From NCBI GenBank assembly GCA_024239055.1, contig JANBVJ010000001.1, forward strand, positions 504,580-568,579: a stretch of 64,000 nucleotides of DNA. The letters are read 5' to 3'. Below, in pieces: positions 34,853 through 42,287 of the stretch (its first letter is position 1; every line of letters begins with the position of its first letter). The position numbers and the translations under genes were made by a program. The stretch comes from Patescibacteria group bacterium. Lineage in GTDB: Bacteria; Patescibacteria; Paceibacteria; Paceibacterales; UBA10102. Below the pieces are notes generated by a model, which was given only the letters and a program-made list of their open reading frames with translations, was not told the DNA's origin and did not search any database.

Positions 34853-35497
34853 TTATTTTATCCCTGCAACAATCTGGGCGAGTCCTTTAAAGAAGGTTCG
34901 CTTTTTTGTTTGAGTAAATCCTATTTGTGAGAGTTCTTCTTGTAAGGGTTCAGTAAATATCCCCCAAGCTTCTTTGTTCTCTACTAAAAAGAACTGAATA
35001 TATATAGGAAGGCGAAAGAGAGGGAATTGAGGCATATGGTATTCATATATAATAAATACACCTCCTTTTTTTAAGAGACGGTATGCTTCTTTCATAACCA
35101 AAAGTCGTTGCGTATGTGGAAGGTCGTGAATGGCAAAGCTTATTATTACCGTATCTGCTATGTTTGACGAATATGAGGTATGAACCGCATCTTGAAGGGA
35201 TATCTCAATTTCAATATTTTGTTTTACGGCTTTTCTTTGTATTTGTTTCAACATACCCTCAGATAGGTCAGAAGCCAAAACACGAGAGTTAGGATACTCT
35301 TTCTTTAATAAAAGAGCTGCCTCTCCTGTTCCGCAGGCCAAATCAATGATTATCTTTGGGTTTTTAGGAATGAATTGAAGTATTTTTCTTCTTAGTGCTT
35401 TTGTATTTCCTAGTACTCCAATTGAAACCCATAGGTCATACATGGGTGGTAGCCATCTTGATACAAAGAGTCCTCTGTAATATGTAGGTTTTTTCAC
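34853..35497 (-). CDS. Class I SAM-dependent methyltransferase (UbiE-like)
   Basis: The 214-residue protein has the Rossmann SAM-binding motif IIDLACGTGEAALLL (about residues 50-65), VLASDLSEGML (acidic loop binding the ribose), DAVHTS and a post-motif III KKGGVFIIYEYHMP. The layout is that of UbiE/small-molecule methyltransferases; the substrate is not predictable. It stands alone, convergent with the tRNA-Ser pair. Confidence 0.82.
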   Translation of the reverse strand: MKKPTYYRGLFVSRWLPPMYDLWVSIGVLGNTKALRRKILQFIPKNPKIIIDLACGTGEAALLLKKEYPNSRVLASDLSEGMLKQIQRKAVKQNIEIEISLQDAVHTSYSSNIADTVIISFAIHDLPHTQRLLVMKEAYRLLKKGGVFIIYEYHMPQFPLFRLPIYIQFFLVENKEAWGIFTEPLQEELSQIGFTQTKKRTFFKGLAQIVAGIK

Positions 35498-35570
35498 AAG
35501 TGTTTTTATATTTTGGAATTAATTTATATTTATAGAGATAATTATAAAAAAGTTTTGTCTAAATAATATA

Positions 35571-36545
35571 TTAATTCTTTGTAGAGTTTTCAATGTATTT
35601 TTTGTAATTAATAAGTGATTTTCGTCTTTTTTTAATATATATTTTTTGATTTAGTATTAATGAGCGCTTTAATTTATTTTTTGTTCTATCGATTTTCGAT
35701 TTTGTTTTTCCACCAATAGATAATCTGTTTCTATACATTTTTAATCCTAGATGTTCCATACCTTCTTCATGAGATATTATATCTTTTTTGGAATCATTTA
35801 GAGGAAGTCCTTGATTTTTATCTATTAAGAATAATTGTTTAATTTCATCATAAAGTTTTTCCATCTGAGCTTTTGAAACTCTACTTGCAGTTATACCTAT
35901 GTCATCTACATAAATTGCTATGCGTGGATCTTTGCCTTTCAAACGTTTTTTTACAAGTTGATCAAGTTTTAAAAAGATATCAAGATTACACCATATGGCT
36001 AGTCGTGATGATGTAGCAAATCCACGTGCTATTGTTTTTTGCGTATTAGGATTTTCTTTTGGACCAATTGGAACACAACAAAATTTTGCTAGTAATCTAG
36101 CTCCTGTTTCACTACACTCACATTTGTTTCTAAAAAAATGATATACTCTTTCTTCACTAATTTGTTCAAAAAAATGGGTTATATCTAATTTCAATATAGT
36201 CCGTTCTCTTTTTACGCCAAGTAAATGTTTTACAGCTTTTGTGTGATTTAATTTTTTAACACCTCCAAAAATAAAATTAGGGAGCATCTTATCATGAGGA
36301 GCTAGAACAGTTTTATTTATATTATCTAATAATCTACCTAATGGAGTTCTTTTTGCACTTCGGACATATTTTTCTTTTTCTGGCTCTGATTGGCTTTTAT
36401 TATCTCTCCAATAATTATCGAAGTTTTTTATAACATCATTTATTAATACTAGTACATCTTCTTTTGGGAATTTAGTATGACTTAGATGTTTTGCTAATTC
36501 ATTTTTGCTTCGTATATAAAGTCTTGGATATCGTCTATTTTCCAT
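35571..36545 (-). CDS. Retron-like reverse transcriptase
   Basis: A 324-residue RNA-directed DNA polymerase. The palm motifs are in order: ILKLDITHFFEQIS with Asp121 (motif A), RGFATSS at 174-180 (the retron-type Q/GxxxSP-like motif B, with SP changed to SS), and IYVDD with the catalytic Asp pair at 214-215 (motif C). Downstream LNDSKKDI and HLGL at 265-268 occupy the place of the retron VTGL motif. The tail is strongly basic (Lys-rich, about 50 residues). The gene is more AT-rich than its neighbours, hinting at transfer. It overlaps the XRE gene by 11 bases, so they form one operon behind the ncRNA promoter. Confidence 0.9.
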   Translation of the reverse strand: MENRRYPRLYIRSKNELAKHLSHTKFPKEDVLVLINDVIKNFDNYWRDNKSQSEPEKEKYVRSAKRTPLGRLLDNINKTVLAPHDKMLPNFIFGGVKKLNHTKAVKHLLGVKRERTILKLDITHFFEQISEERVYHFFRNKCECSETGARLLAKFCCVPIGPKENPNTQKTIARGFATSSRLAIWCNLDIFLKLDQLVKKRLKGKDPRIAIYVDDIGITASRVSKAQMEKLYDEIKQLFLIDKNQGLPLNDSKKDIISHEEGMEHLGLKMYRNRLSIGGKTKSKIDRTKNKLKRSLILNQKIYIKKRRKSLINYKKYIENSTKN

Positions 36546-36861
36546 CTTGTTTCAAAAGTTTTGCACGATTCTTAATTAAATGTTCCTGTAGTTTTTCACC
36601 AAACTCAATAAGCCTTTTTTCTATTTTTGAGAGATTTTGTTCGGATTCGTTTTTATTATAATAAAGAAAAGGAGTAATTGATGATGGATGTATTTTTAAG
36701 CTTTCAGCAATTTTTGTGATTAAATTTTTCGATACATCTTTTTGGCCTGTTTCTACCATAGCAATAAGTACAGTAGAAACACCGATAGCTTTTGCAAATT
36801 CAGCTTGTGTCAGTCCAGCCTCATTTCTTATTTCTTTTAATAATTCTGGGAAAGTATACAT
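36535..36861 (-). CDS. XRE-family HTH protein linked to the reverse transcriptase
   Basis: 108 residues: an N-terminal Cro/CI-type HTH (LLKEIRNEAGLTQAEFAKAIG, VSTVLIAMVETGQKDVSKNLI, residues 7-60) and a helical C-terminal half rich in Lys/Glu. It probably binds DNA and could regulate the locus or be the effector/antitoxin. It is directly upstream of and overlaps the reverse transcriptase. Retron classes with an HTH accessory protein exist (I recall type VI), but the match is not established here. A TATAAT at 36883-36888 could serve as its own promoter. Confidence 0.82.
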   Translation of the reverse strand: MYTFPELLKEIRNEAGLTQAEFAKAIGVSTVLIAMVETGQKDVSKNLITKIAESLKIHPSSITPFLYYNKNESEQNLSKIEKRLIEFGEKLQEHLIKNRAKLLKQDGK

Positions 36862-37367
36862 ATAAACGACTACAGGGCGATCATTATAGAAGATCTTTGA
36901 GGATGTGAATAATCGCAGAGATTATTCGTAGGAGCCTCATTAGCTTCATTATTTTTGATCGCCCTGTGATACGGAAGGTACAATTCATCTCTAGGGTCCA
37001 AGTATTTGTGCATCATATTTTGTACTTAAGCGTTTAACATAGGCAATGTAGTCTTGCGACTGTTAGTTTATTAAGGACATACTCAGTTCCTCGCGGTTGT
37101 CAGTTTCGATCAAAACCTTCCGGTAATACCAGCAACCACGAGGTTGTAGGTAGTCCCCTGCAAGCAAGGCATAAATCTAATTAGTAATTGCTTGTCTTAA
37201 CTTGTCTAACAACACGTGCACGCTACTTAATTTGCATGTAGGTGCTGGAACAAGGTCCGCTCCTTGTAAAAGAGAGGTCAGATGTTCTTTAAGTAAGAAC
37301 AATCTATAATCTTCGAAATGAATTCCGCTTTTATCTGAATTGATTTTTAAATTAAGGTACTGCCTTA
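36862..37367 (-). ncRNA. Structured noncoding RNA upstream of the XRE-RT operon (retron-like candidate)
   Basis: About 500 gene-free bases begin with a consensus promoter and run up to the XRE start. Reading 5' to 3' on the minus strand, the RNA shows local hairpins TAAGG/CCTTA, TGTTCTT/AAGAACA, ACAAGG/CCTTGT and CAAGCAA/TTGCTTG. Next comes an 11-bp closing stem CCTCGTGGTTG/CAACCGCGAGG (37143-37133 with 37099-37089), enclosing CTGG/CCGG and GTTTT/GAAAC hairpins as a three-way junction. Last is a ~96-base bulged hairpin closed by a perfect 12-bp inverted repeat (36872-36883 and 36956-36967). It matches no RNA family I could recognise; tmRNA and RNase P lack their key motifs. Confidence 0.6.
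36872..36967 (-). repeat. Long bulged hairpin (msd-like) before the XRE gene
   Basis: On the minus strand ACAGGGCGATCA pairs with TGATCGCCCTGT. Inside, GAAG/CTTC and GAGG/CCTC match, and the apex is GAATAATC-TCTGC-GATTATTC. The whole stem spans 96 bases with internal loops, as in the msd part of retrons. The flanking 12-bp repeats could alternatively be XRE operator half-sites. Confidence 0.6.
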
Positions 37368-37373
37368 GTATCT

Positions 37374-37401
37374 ATTATACAAAACGTATAAGTTTAGTCA
37401 A
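37374..37401 (-). promoter_or_regulatory. Consensus promoter of the ncRNA-XRE-RT transcript
   Basis: TTGACT (37396-37401) and TATAAT (37374-37379), spacer 16 bases, predicted start near 37367. It lies just downstream of the comFC stop and has no coding gene for ~500 bases after it. Confidence 0.8.
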
Positions 37402-37445
37402 GGGTGATTATCTACAAGTAATCATAATTGAGCATGCAGGTATAT

Positions 37446-37997
37446 TTATCTTGCAACTACCATTCCCCATATATCTTGAGCTCCTTGTTTCTTTAATTTG
37501 CTAGCCATATCTTCCATGCGTTCCCCTGTGTCATATATGTCATCTACAAGGAGTATTCTTTTGTTTGGTAGCTCTTTAATAGATACAATGGGAATATTAA
37601 GAGAAGAGGAAAGTTCTCTTGTAATTTCTTTAATATGATTGAATCCCCTGCGTCGCTGTTCTTTTTTTGGTACAGGAATAGGAAGAAGAACCGAGTTATT
37701 TAAAAGCTTCTCATTGTGCGAGTTGAGAACGTGGGATATAATTAGAAAAGCGAATTGAGAGGAGAGATCACGAAGAAATGGAGGATTTTTATAATGTGCT
37801 AGTGCTTTTTGAATGAGAGGTTCCTTAATAGAAGTTGCAGAAAGAAGTCCTGTGAGAGAGGGGCTGTTGTGCGAAAACACCTCTTTGTTTGGAGATATTG
37901 TTGCGAGGCAGTCCTCACAGAGATGAGTTCCTTCATTTTTACACGAGATGCAGATTTTCGGCCATAGAATAGTGAGTAAGGAATGAAGGATAAACAT
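37446..37997 (-). CDS. ComFC-like phosphoribosyltransferase, internally shortened
   Basis: ComFC proteins are cytoplasmic PRT-fold proteins needed for natural transformation. The zinc-ribbon CISCKNEGTHLCEDC (about residues 16-30), PVPKKEQRRRGFNH and PRPP-loop ILLVDDIYDTGERM are present. Between the helix after RRRGFN and the PRPP loop, ~30 residues usually containing the TKxQ...R..N region are missing, so 183 residues remain versus ~220-240. It is divergent from pilM copy 2, which links DNA-uptake and pilus genes. Confidence 0.85.
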   Translation of the reverse strand: MFILHSLLTILWPKICISCKNEGTHLCEDCLATISPNKEVFSHNSPSLTGLLSATSIKEPLIQKALAHYKNPPFLRDLSSQFAFLIISHVLNSHNEKLLNNSVLLPIPVPKKEQRRRGFNHIKEITRELSSSLNIPIVSIKELPNKRILLVDDIYDTGERMEDMASKLKKQGAQDIWGMVVAR

Positions 37998-38009
37998 TAT
38001 ATATATTGT

Positions 38010-39080
38010 ATGACGTTACCTAAAATAATTCCATCATTTAATTCCATTCCTTTTATTCCCAAGGTGGCTTTAGGAATAGATATTGGGACATCTTCTTTAA
38101 AGATAGTGGAGATATCCAAATGGGCAGGCAGAAAGTCTTTAAAAAACTACGGAGAGTTAAAAGCTATAACTCTATATGACAAACCATTTCGTACCTTTGA
38201 GAAAAATACTCTTGTTCTCTCTAGCAAGGATATTGCTCGGGCTTTGAGGGCGATTATTCAGGAGTCTAAGATTACAAGCAAGAGGGCGGTTTTTTCCATC
38301 CCTGACTTTTCTTCTTTTTTTACTTCTTTTGAGCTCCCTCCTATGACTAAAGAAGAGCTTCCAGGGGCCGTTGACTTTGAGGCAAGAAAGCATGTGCCCA
38401 TGCCGTTATCTGAGGTAATTTTTGACTGGCAGATACTTTCTGGACGAGTTAAGCAGAATACTCCATTGAAGATTCTTTTGGTTGCGGTCCCCAGAGAGGT
38501 GGTAAATCAGTACCAGGAGATAGCCGCTCTTTCCAAACTAGAGCTTGTGGCTTTGGAAGCAGAAGCATTTGGGCTTATTCGCGCGACCTTGGAGGATGAG
38601 ACAGAGTCAATGCTTGTCTTAGATATTGGTGCTCAGTCCACCACTGTAAATACTGTTATTGCCGGTCAACTTCATTCTTCTCGTTCATTTGATATTGCCG
38701 GTAACGCGTTTTCTGAAAGAATAGCCCGTTCTCTTTCTATTAATGCTAAGGAAGCTGATGAAAAAAAGATGTCAAAAGGTATGGAAGACAAGTATATCCT
38801 TGAGATACTTACTCCTTTGGTGGATTTAGTTTCAGCTGAAATTAAAAAGTCAGTAGTACAGTTTCCAAAGGATATAAAACCATCCAAGTTGGTGCTGGCA
38901 GGCGGCACTTCCCGCCTTCCTGGACTGCGTGAGTATCTTAAAGAACAGACCGGAATTGTAACAGAATATGCCTCTCCTTTTAATTCGGTCTTTTATCCTC
39001 CGATTTTAGAGAGTACAATAAAGGTAATGGGCCCTTCTTATGCGGTAGCCGTTGGCGCGGCTCTTAGAGGAACCCAGTAG
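38010..39080 (+). CDS. pilM: Type IV pilus assembly protein PilM (copy 2)
   Basis: 356 residues of the PilM fold: ALGIDIGTSSLKIVEI at the N-terminus, LPGAVDFEARKHVPMPLSEV, MLVLDIGAQSTTVNTV and LVLAGGTSRLPGLREYL. The ATG at 38010 (MTLPKI) is preferred over one nine codons earlier, which would overlap the divergent comFC start. It is the first gene of the main assembly operon, with pilN two bases downstream. It is clearly diverged from copy 1 at 918. Confidence 0.9.
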   Translation: MTLPKIIPSFNSIPFIPKVALGIDIGTSSLKIVEISKWAGRKSLKNYGELKAITLYDKPFRTFEKNTLVLSSKDIARALRAIIQESKITSKRAVFSIPDFSSFFTSFELPPMTKEELPGAVDFEARKHVPMPLSEVIFDWQILSGRVKQNTPLKILLVAVPREVVNQYQEIAALSKLELVALEAEAFGLIRATLEDETESMLVLDIGAQSTTVNTVIAGQLHSSRSFDIAGNAFSERIARSLSINAKEADEKKMSKGMEDKYILEILTPLVDLVSAEIKKSVVQFPKDIKPSKLVLAGGTSRLPGLREYLKEQTGIVTEYASPFNSVFYPPILESTIKVMGPSYAVAVGAALRGTQ

Positions 39081-39082
39081 AT

Positions 39083-39607
39083 ATGGTTGATATAATACCA
39101 AAACAACAAGAGACGGAATTGAGTTCAATTGCGCTGACCATAGCCATCGTTATTCTTGTTATATCTGTTGGGAGTTTTGGCATCTTTGCTTTTTTAAAGA
39201 CAAGGACTGAAAGTAAATTGGAGGAGGCAACAATATTCCTACTGGAAGGAAAATCAAAGGAACAGGCAGAACTGGAATCTCAGATTTTAGACATCAAGAC
39301 AAAGCTGGAGGACTTTTCAGTATTGGCTTTAAGACAAAATAACCCATCTGCTTTCTTTGAGTTTATTGAAGAGAATACACATCCTGATATTATATTTTCT
39401 CAGCTTTCTCTTAATCCACAGGATAGGAAGGCGGTCATAAATGGAGAGACCAGAACTTTTCGTAACTTGCAGGAACAGATTTTACTACTTAAAGAACAGG
39501 CAGACTCAGAAGAGGTAGAGCTTACCTCCATATCTCTTGGGCAGGAAGGACAGGTAAAATTTACTTTGGTTTTAGAATTTGAACATTCATTCTTTCTTAA
39601 TCTATGA
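39083..39607 (+). CDS. pilN: PilN-like pilus assembly membrane protein (copy 2)
   Basis: 174 residues with a cytoplasmic N-terminus VDIIPKQQETEL (a degenerate docking motif), one helix (about 16-40), a coiled coil and an alpha/beta periplasmic domain. It overlaps pilO by four bases. PilN identity is from order and topology; the N-terminus differs from the copy 1 LLP motif. Confidence 0.75.
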   Translation: MVDIIPKQQETELSSIALTIAIVILVISVGSFGIFAFLKTRTESKLEEATIFLLEGKSKEQAELESQILDIKTKLEDFSVLALRQNNPSAFFEFIEENTHPDIIFSQLSLNPQDRKAVINGETRTFRNLQEQILLLKEQADSEEVELTSISLGQEGQVKFTLVLEFEHSFFLNL

Positions 39608-40128
39608 ACCGTCCATTTGTAATTATTGGAATTGTAGTCATTGTTCTGGTTATTCTGGCCTTCTGGGTCTTTCCTATGTATCAGGATTTTCAGGAACTTT
39701 CTGTTGAGTTGATTGAGAAGGACGCCGAACTTCAGAATAGAGAAGATTACTTTTCTGAGATTCAATCTATTAATGATAGACTAAAAATATATGAGGAGGA
39801 ATTGGCAAAGCTACATGCCGCCATTCCCAATGATTCATCTCTCCCTTCTTTGTATGATTTGGTTCAGCGCCTTAGTTCAGAATCAGGCCTTGTGCTCCGT
39901 CAGATCTCAGCTATTGAGGATACAAAGACGGTATCTGGTATTCAAGCTCAGACCATTGCAGTCAGTCTGAATCTGGAAGGTTCTTATGATGGGTTAAAGG
40001 CATTTTTAAATAGAATACAGACAGCTCCCCGTTTGCTTGACGTAACTTCTGTTGGCTTTGTATCACCTGCTACAGGTCTGCCATTCCAGTTTCAGTTCGC
40101 TATTTTTCTAAACGCATTTTCCTACTAA
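39604..40128 (+). CDS. pilO: PilO-like pilus assembly membrane protein (copy 2)
   Basis: 174 residues: one membrane helix (about 6-27), a long coiled coil (SVELIEKDAELQNREDYFSEIQ), and the PilO-type domain with LNLEGSYDGLKAFLNRIQTAPRLLDV. That LEGSY...FL..I...PR segment is the recognisable GspM/PilO signature and is also present in copy 1. One base separates it from the next gene. Confidence 0.85.
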   Translation: MNRPFVIIGIVVIVLVILAFWVFPMYQDFQELSVELIEKDAELQNREDYFSEIQSINDRLKIYEEELAKLHAAIPNDSSLPSLYDLVQRLSSESGLVLRQISAIEDTKTVSGIQAQTIAVSLNLEGSYDGLKAFLNRIQTAPRLLDVTSVGFVSPATGLPFQFQFAIFLNAFSY

Positions 40129-40129
40129 T

Positions 40130-40393
40130 ATGGCTATTACATTTATTCAACAAAAAAAACGACAGAAATACTTCCTTGCTGCCCTATCTGCAGTGATACT
40201 TATTACTGGATTCGTGCTCTGGCAGGGATTTGTTTCAGATGTTGGTACTGAGGGTCCTTTAATAAAACCTCCCCAGGAAGTTGTTCTGCGATTTGATGTT
40301 TTAGAAAGTGAGGCCTTAAACAGACTAGAGAATCCAGGAGTTGAGCTTACTTTACCAACTGAGACAGGAAAAGGAAATCCATTTCTTAAGTAA
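40130..40393 (+). CDS. Small single-pass membrane protein between pilO and pilB
   Basis: 87 residues: basic N-terminus (QQKKRQKYF), one helix at about 15-32, and an extracytoplasmic tail ending GKGNPFLK. The tail with Pro/Glu and the GNPF phrase is similar to short PilP-type linkers that contact PilO and secretin. Three bases separate it from pilB. Function inferred from position only. Confidence 0.6.
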   Translation: MAITFIQQKKRQKYFLAALSAVILITGFVLWQGFVSDVGTEGPLIKPPQEVVLRFDVLESEALNRLENPGVELTLPTETGKGNPFLK

Positions 40394-40396
40394 CAT

Positions 40397-42124
40397 ATGA
40401 GTACTCTTACGCGACTTGTAAAACAAAAGGTTATTACAAAAGAACAGGCATCTGAGTTGGAGGCTGCAGCTCAGTCTGCTTCAGTTTCAGTTGAAGAGTT
40501 GGCGCTCCAGAAGAATATTGTTAACGAGGATATTCTATTTTCTGCAAAGGCTGAAGAGTTAAAACTTCCACTGCGTAAAGTGACAGCGGAATCCATTTCT
40601 CCTGAGATTCTAGAATTAATACCAGAGGATTCTGCAAAGTACTATCGCATAGCCCCACTCTCTTTAAAGAACAATAAGTTGGAAGTTGGCATGGTGGAAC
40701 CCGAAAACACGCAAGCCCAGCAGGCACTGAAGTTCTTGGCGCGCCAGGGGAACTTCTCTTATGTTTCAGCTTTGATTACCCCTTCTACATTTCATAAAAT
40801 CTTTGCTCAGTATCGGAATACGAAGACGGAAACCGGCAAGGTGCTAGAGGAACTGGAACAAGAGATAAAGATAGAAAAACCTACTACATTAAGAGATGCG
40901 GTACAGAGGCTTGTTGAGGAGGCTCCTGTTACCAAGATGGTTGCCGTTATCTTAAGAACTGCTGTTGAGGGAGGAGCATCTGATATTCATGTGGAACCTG
41001 TAAAAGACAGGTTGCGAGTGAGATTCCGTTCTTTAGGGGAACTTCACTCTTCTTTGTTTTTGCCAGCGAACGTGCATCAGACTATTATTGCGAGAATCAA
41101 GATTCTTGCCAATTTAAAGATTGACGAGAGCCGTACTCCTCAGGATGGTAGGTTTTCTGCCACGATTGATGACAAGTCTGTGGATTTTCGTGTTGCAACC
41201 TTTCCTACAGCGTTAGGTGAGAAGGTGGCAATTAGAGTATTGGATCCATCTAAGGGTCTCAAGGGTCTTGAGAATCTTGGTTTGGAGGGAACAAACCTCA
41301 CAAAGGTAAAAGAAGCCTTAAAAAAGCCATTTGGTCTTGTACTTTCTACCGGCCCCACGGGTTCTGGTAAGACAACTACGCTTTACTCAATGCTCAGCTC
41401 TATAAACCGAGAAGGAGTAAATATTGTGAGCTTGGAAGATCCAATTGAGTATTTAATAAAAGGAGTGAATCAGTCCCAGATACGGCCTGAATTGGGATAT
41501 GACTTTGCCCAGGGACTGCGCCAAGTGCTTAGGCAAGACCCAGATATTATTATGGTAGGTGAGATTAGAGACATTGAGACTGCCTCCCTCGTGACACATG
41601 CGGCCTTAACCGGGCATATCGTGCTCTCTACTCTTCATACCAACAACGCCGGGAGTGTGGTGATAAGGTTGTTAAATATGGGAGTGGATAAATATCTTAT
41701 TCCGGCCACCCTTTCCATTGCTTTGGCGCAGCGTCTTGTGCGGCGCTTGTGCGATGCCTGCAAGGAAGCTGTTCCTGCATCAAAGGAGATTAGAGAACTT
41801 ATGATAAAAGAGCTTGAGTCAGCTCCGCCTTCTCTTCAAAAACAACTTGCTTCTCATCTTTCAAATAAGGAGAGCATTAAGGTGTACAAAGCAGTGGGAT
41901 GTAAGAAGTGCGGGGGGTCTGGATACTCAGGACGCACTGGAATATTTGAGGTTGTGGAGATGACGCCACAGCTTGCTGCCATTATTCTTTCTGAACCTAC
42001 AGAATCCAAGATTACGCAAGAGCTTAAGGCTCAAGGTATGGTAACAATGGCTCAAGATGGGTTTGCCAAGGTATTGGATGGCGTGACAACGCCAGAGGAG
42101 ATATTGCAGCAGACCGGCGAATGA
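40397..42124 (+). CDS. pilB: Type IV pilus extension ATPase PilB (GspE family)
   Basis: A hexameric secretion ATPase that drives pilin polymerisation. The 575 residues have the T2SSE N-domain (about 1-140), Walker A GPTGSGKTT, Walker B and Asp box (ILRQDPDIIMVGEIRDIETA), a His box HAALTGHIVLSTLHTN, and the tetracysteine zinc site CDAC...CKKCGGSGYSG. Position in pilMNO-pilB-pilT-pilC is canonical. Confidence 0.94.
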   Translation: MSTLTRLVKQKVITKEQASELEAAAQSASVSVEELALQKNIVNEDILFSAKAEELKLPLRKVTAESISPEILELIPEDSAKYYRIAPLSLKNNKLEVGMVEPENTQAQQALKFLARQGNFSYVSALITPSTFHKIFAQYRNTKTETGKVLEELEQEIKIEKPTTLRDAVQRLVEEAPVTKMVAVILRTAVEGGASDIHVEPVKDRLRVRFRSLGELHSSLFLPANVHQTIIARIKILANLKIDESRTPQDGRFSATIDDKSVDFRVATFPTALGEKVAIRVLDPSKGLKGLENLGLEGTNLTKVKEALKKPFGLVLSTGPTGSGKTTTLYSMLSSINREGVNIVSLEDPIEYLIKGVNQSQIRPELGYDFAQGLRQVLRQDPDIIMVGEIRDIETASLVTHAALTGHIVLSTLHTNNAGSVVIRLLNMGVDKYLIPATLSIALAQRLVRRLCDACKEAVPASKEIRELMIKELESAPPSLQKQLASHLSNKESIKVYKAVGCKKCGGSGYSGRTGIFEVVEMTPQLAAIILSEPTESKITQELKAQGMVTMAQDGFAKVLDGVTTPEEILQQTGE

Positions 42125-42130
42125 GTGTAT

Positions 42131-42136
42131 TATAAT
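42131..42136 (+). promoter_or_regulatory. -10 element TATAAT for the truncated receiver/pilT transcript
   Basis: Perfect TATAAT seven bases before ATG 42144, giving a leaderless internal start inside the pilus operon. Confidence 0.5.
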
Positions 42137-42140
42137 ATAT

Positions 42141-42287
42141 ATGATGTCAAAAATTCTTCTTATTGAGGACGACCCTCTTTTAATAGACATTTATACTACT
42201 AAGTTTAAAGAACATAGTTTTGAGGTGCAGGTTGAAGATGATGGGGAAAGGGTAGTAGGAGAGATACAAAAATTACTACAAATCTAA
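42141..42287 (+). CDS. Truncated response-regulator receiver (48 aa)
   Basis: The frame reads MMSKILLIEDDPLLIDIYTTKF and continues for 48 residues in total. ILLIEDDPLLIDIY is the first beta strand and acidic pocket of a CheY-type receiver domain, but the chain stops before the phospho-accepting Asp. The stop overlaps the pilT ATG (TAATG). In related pilus operons a full receiver may precede pilT, so this looks like an internal deletion that kept translational coupling. Whether a product is made and useful is unknown. Confidence 0.65.
   Translation: MMSKILLIEDDPLLIDIYTTKFKEHSFEVQVEDDGERVVGEIQKLLQI

Noticed and set aside
36862..37367. Region read as tmRNA or RNase P RNA
   Set aside because: AACAGTCGCAAGA resembles a tmRNA resume site and TAGAGATGAATTG resembles RNase P, but no tRNA-like ends, T-arm, CCA or ACAGAA core were found.
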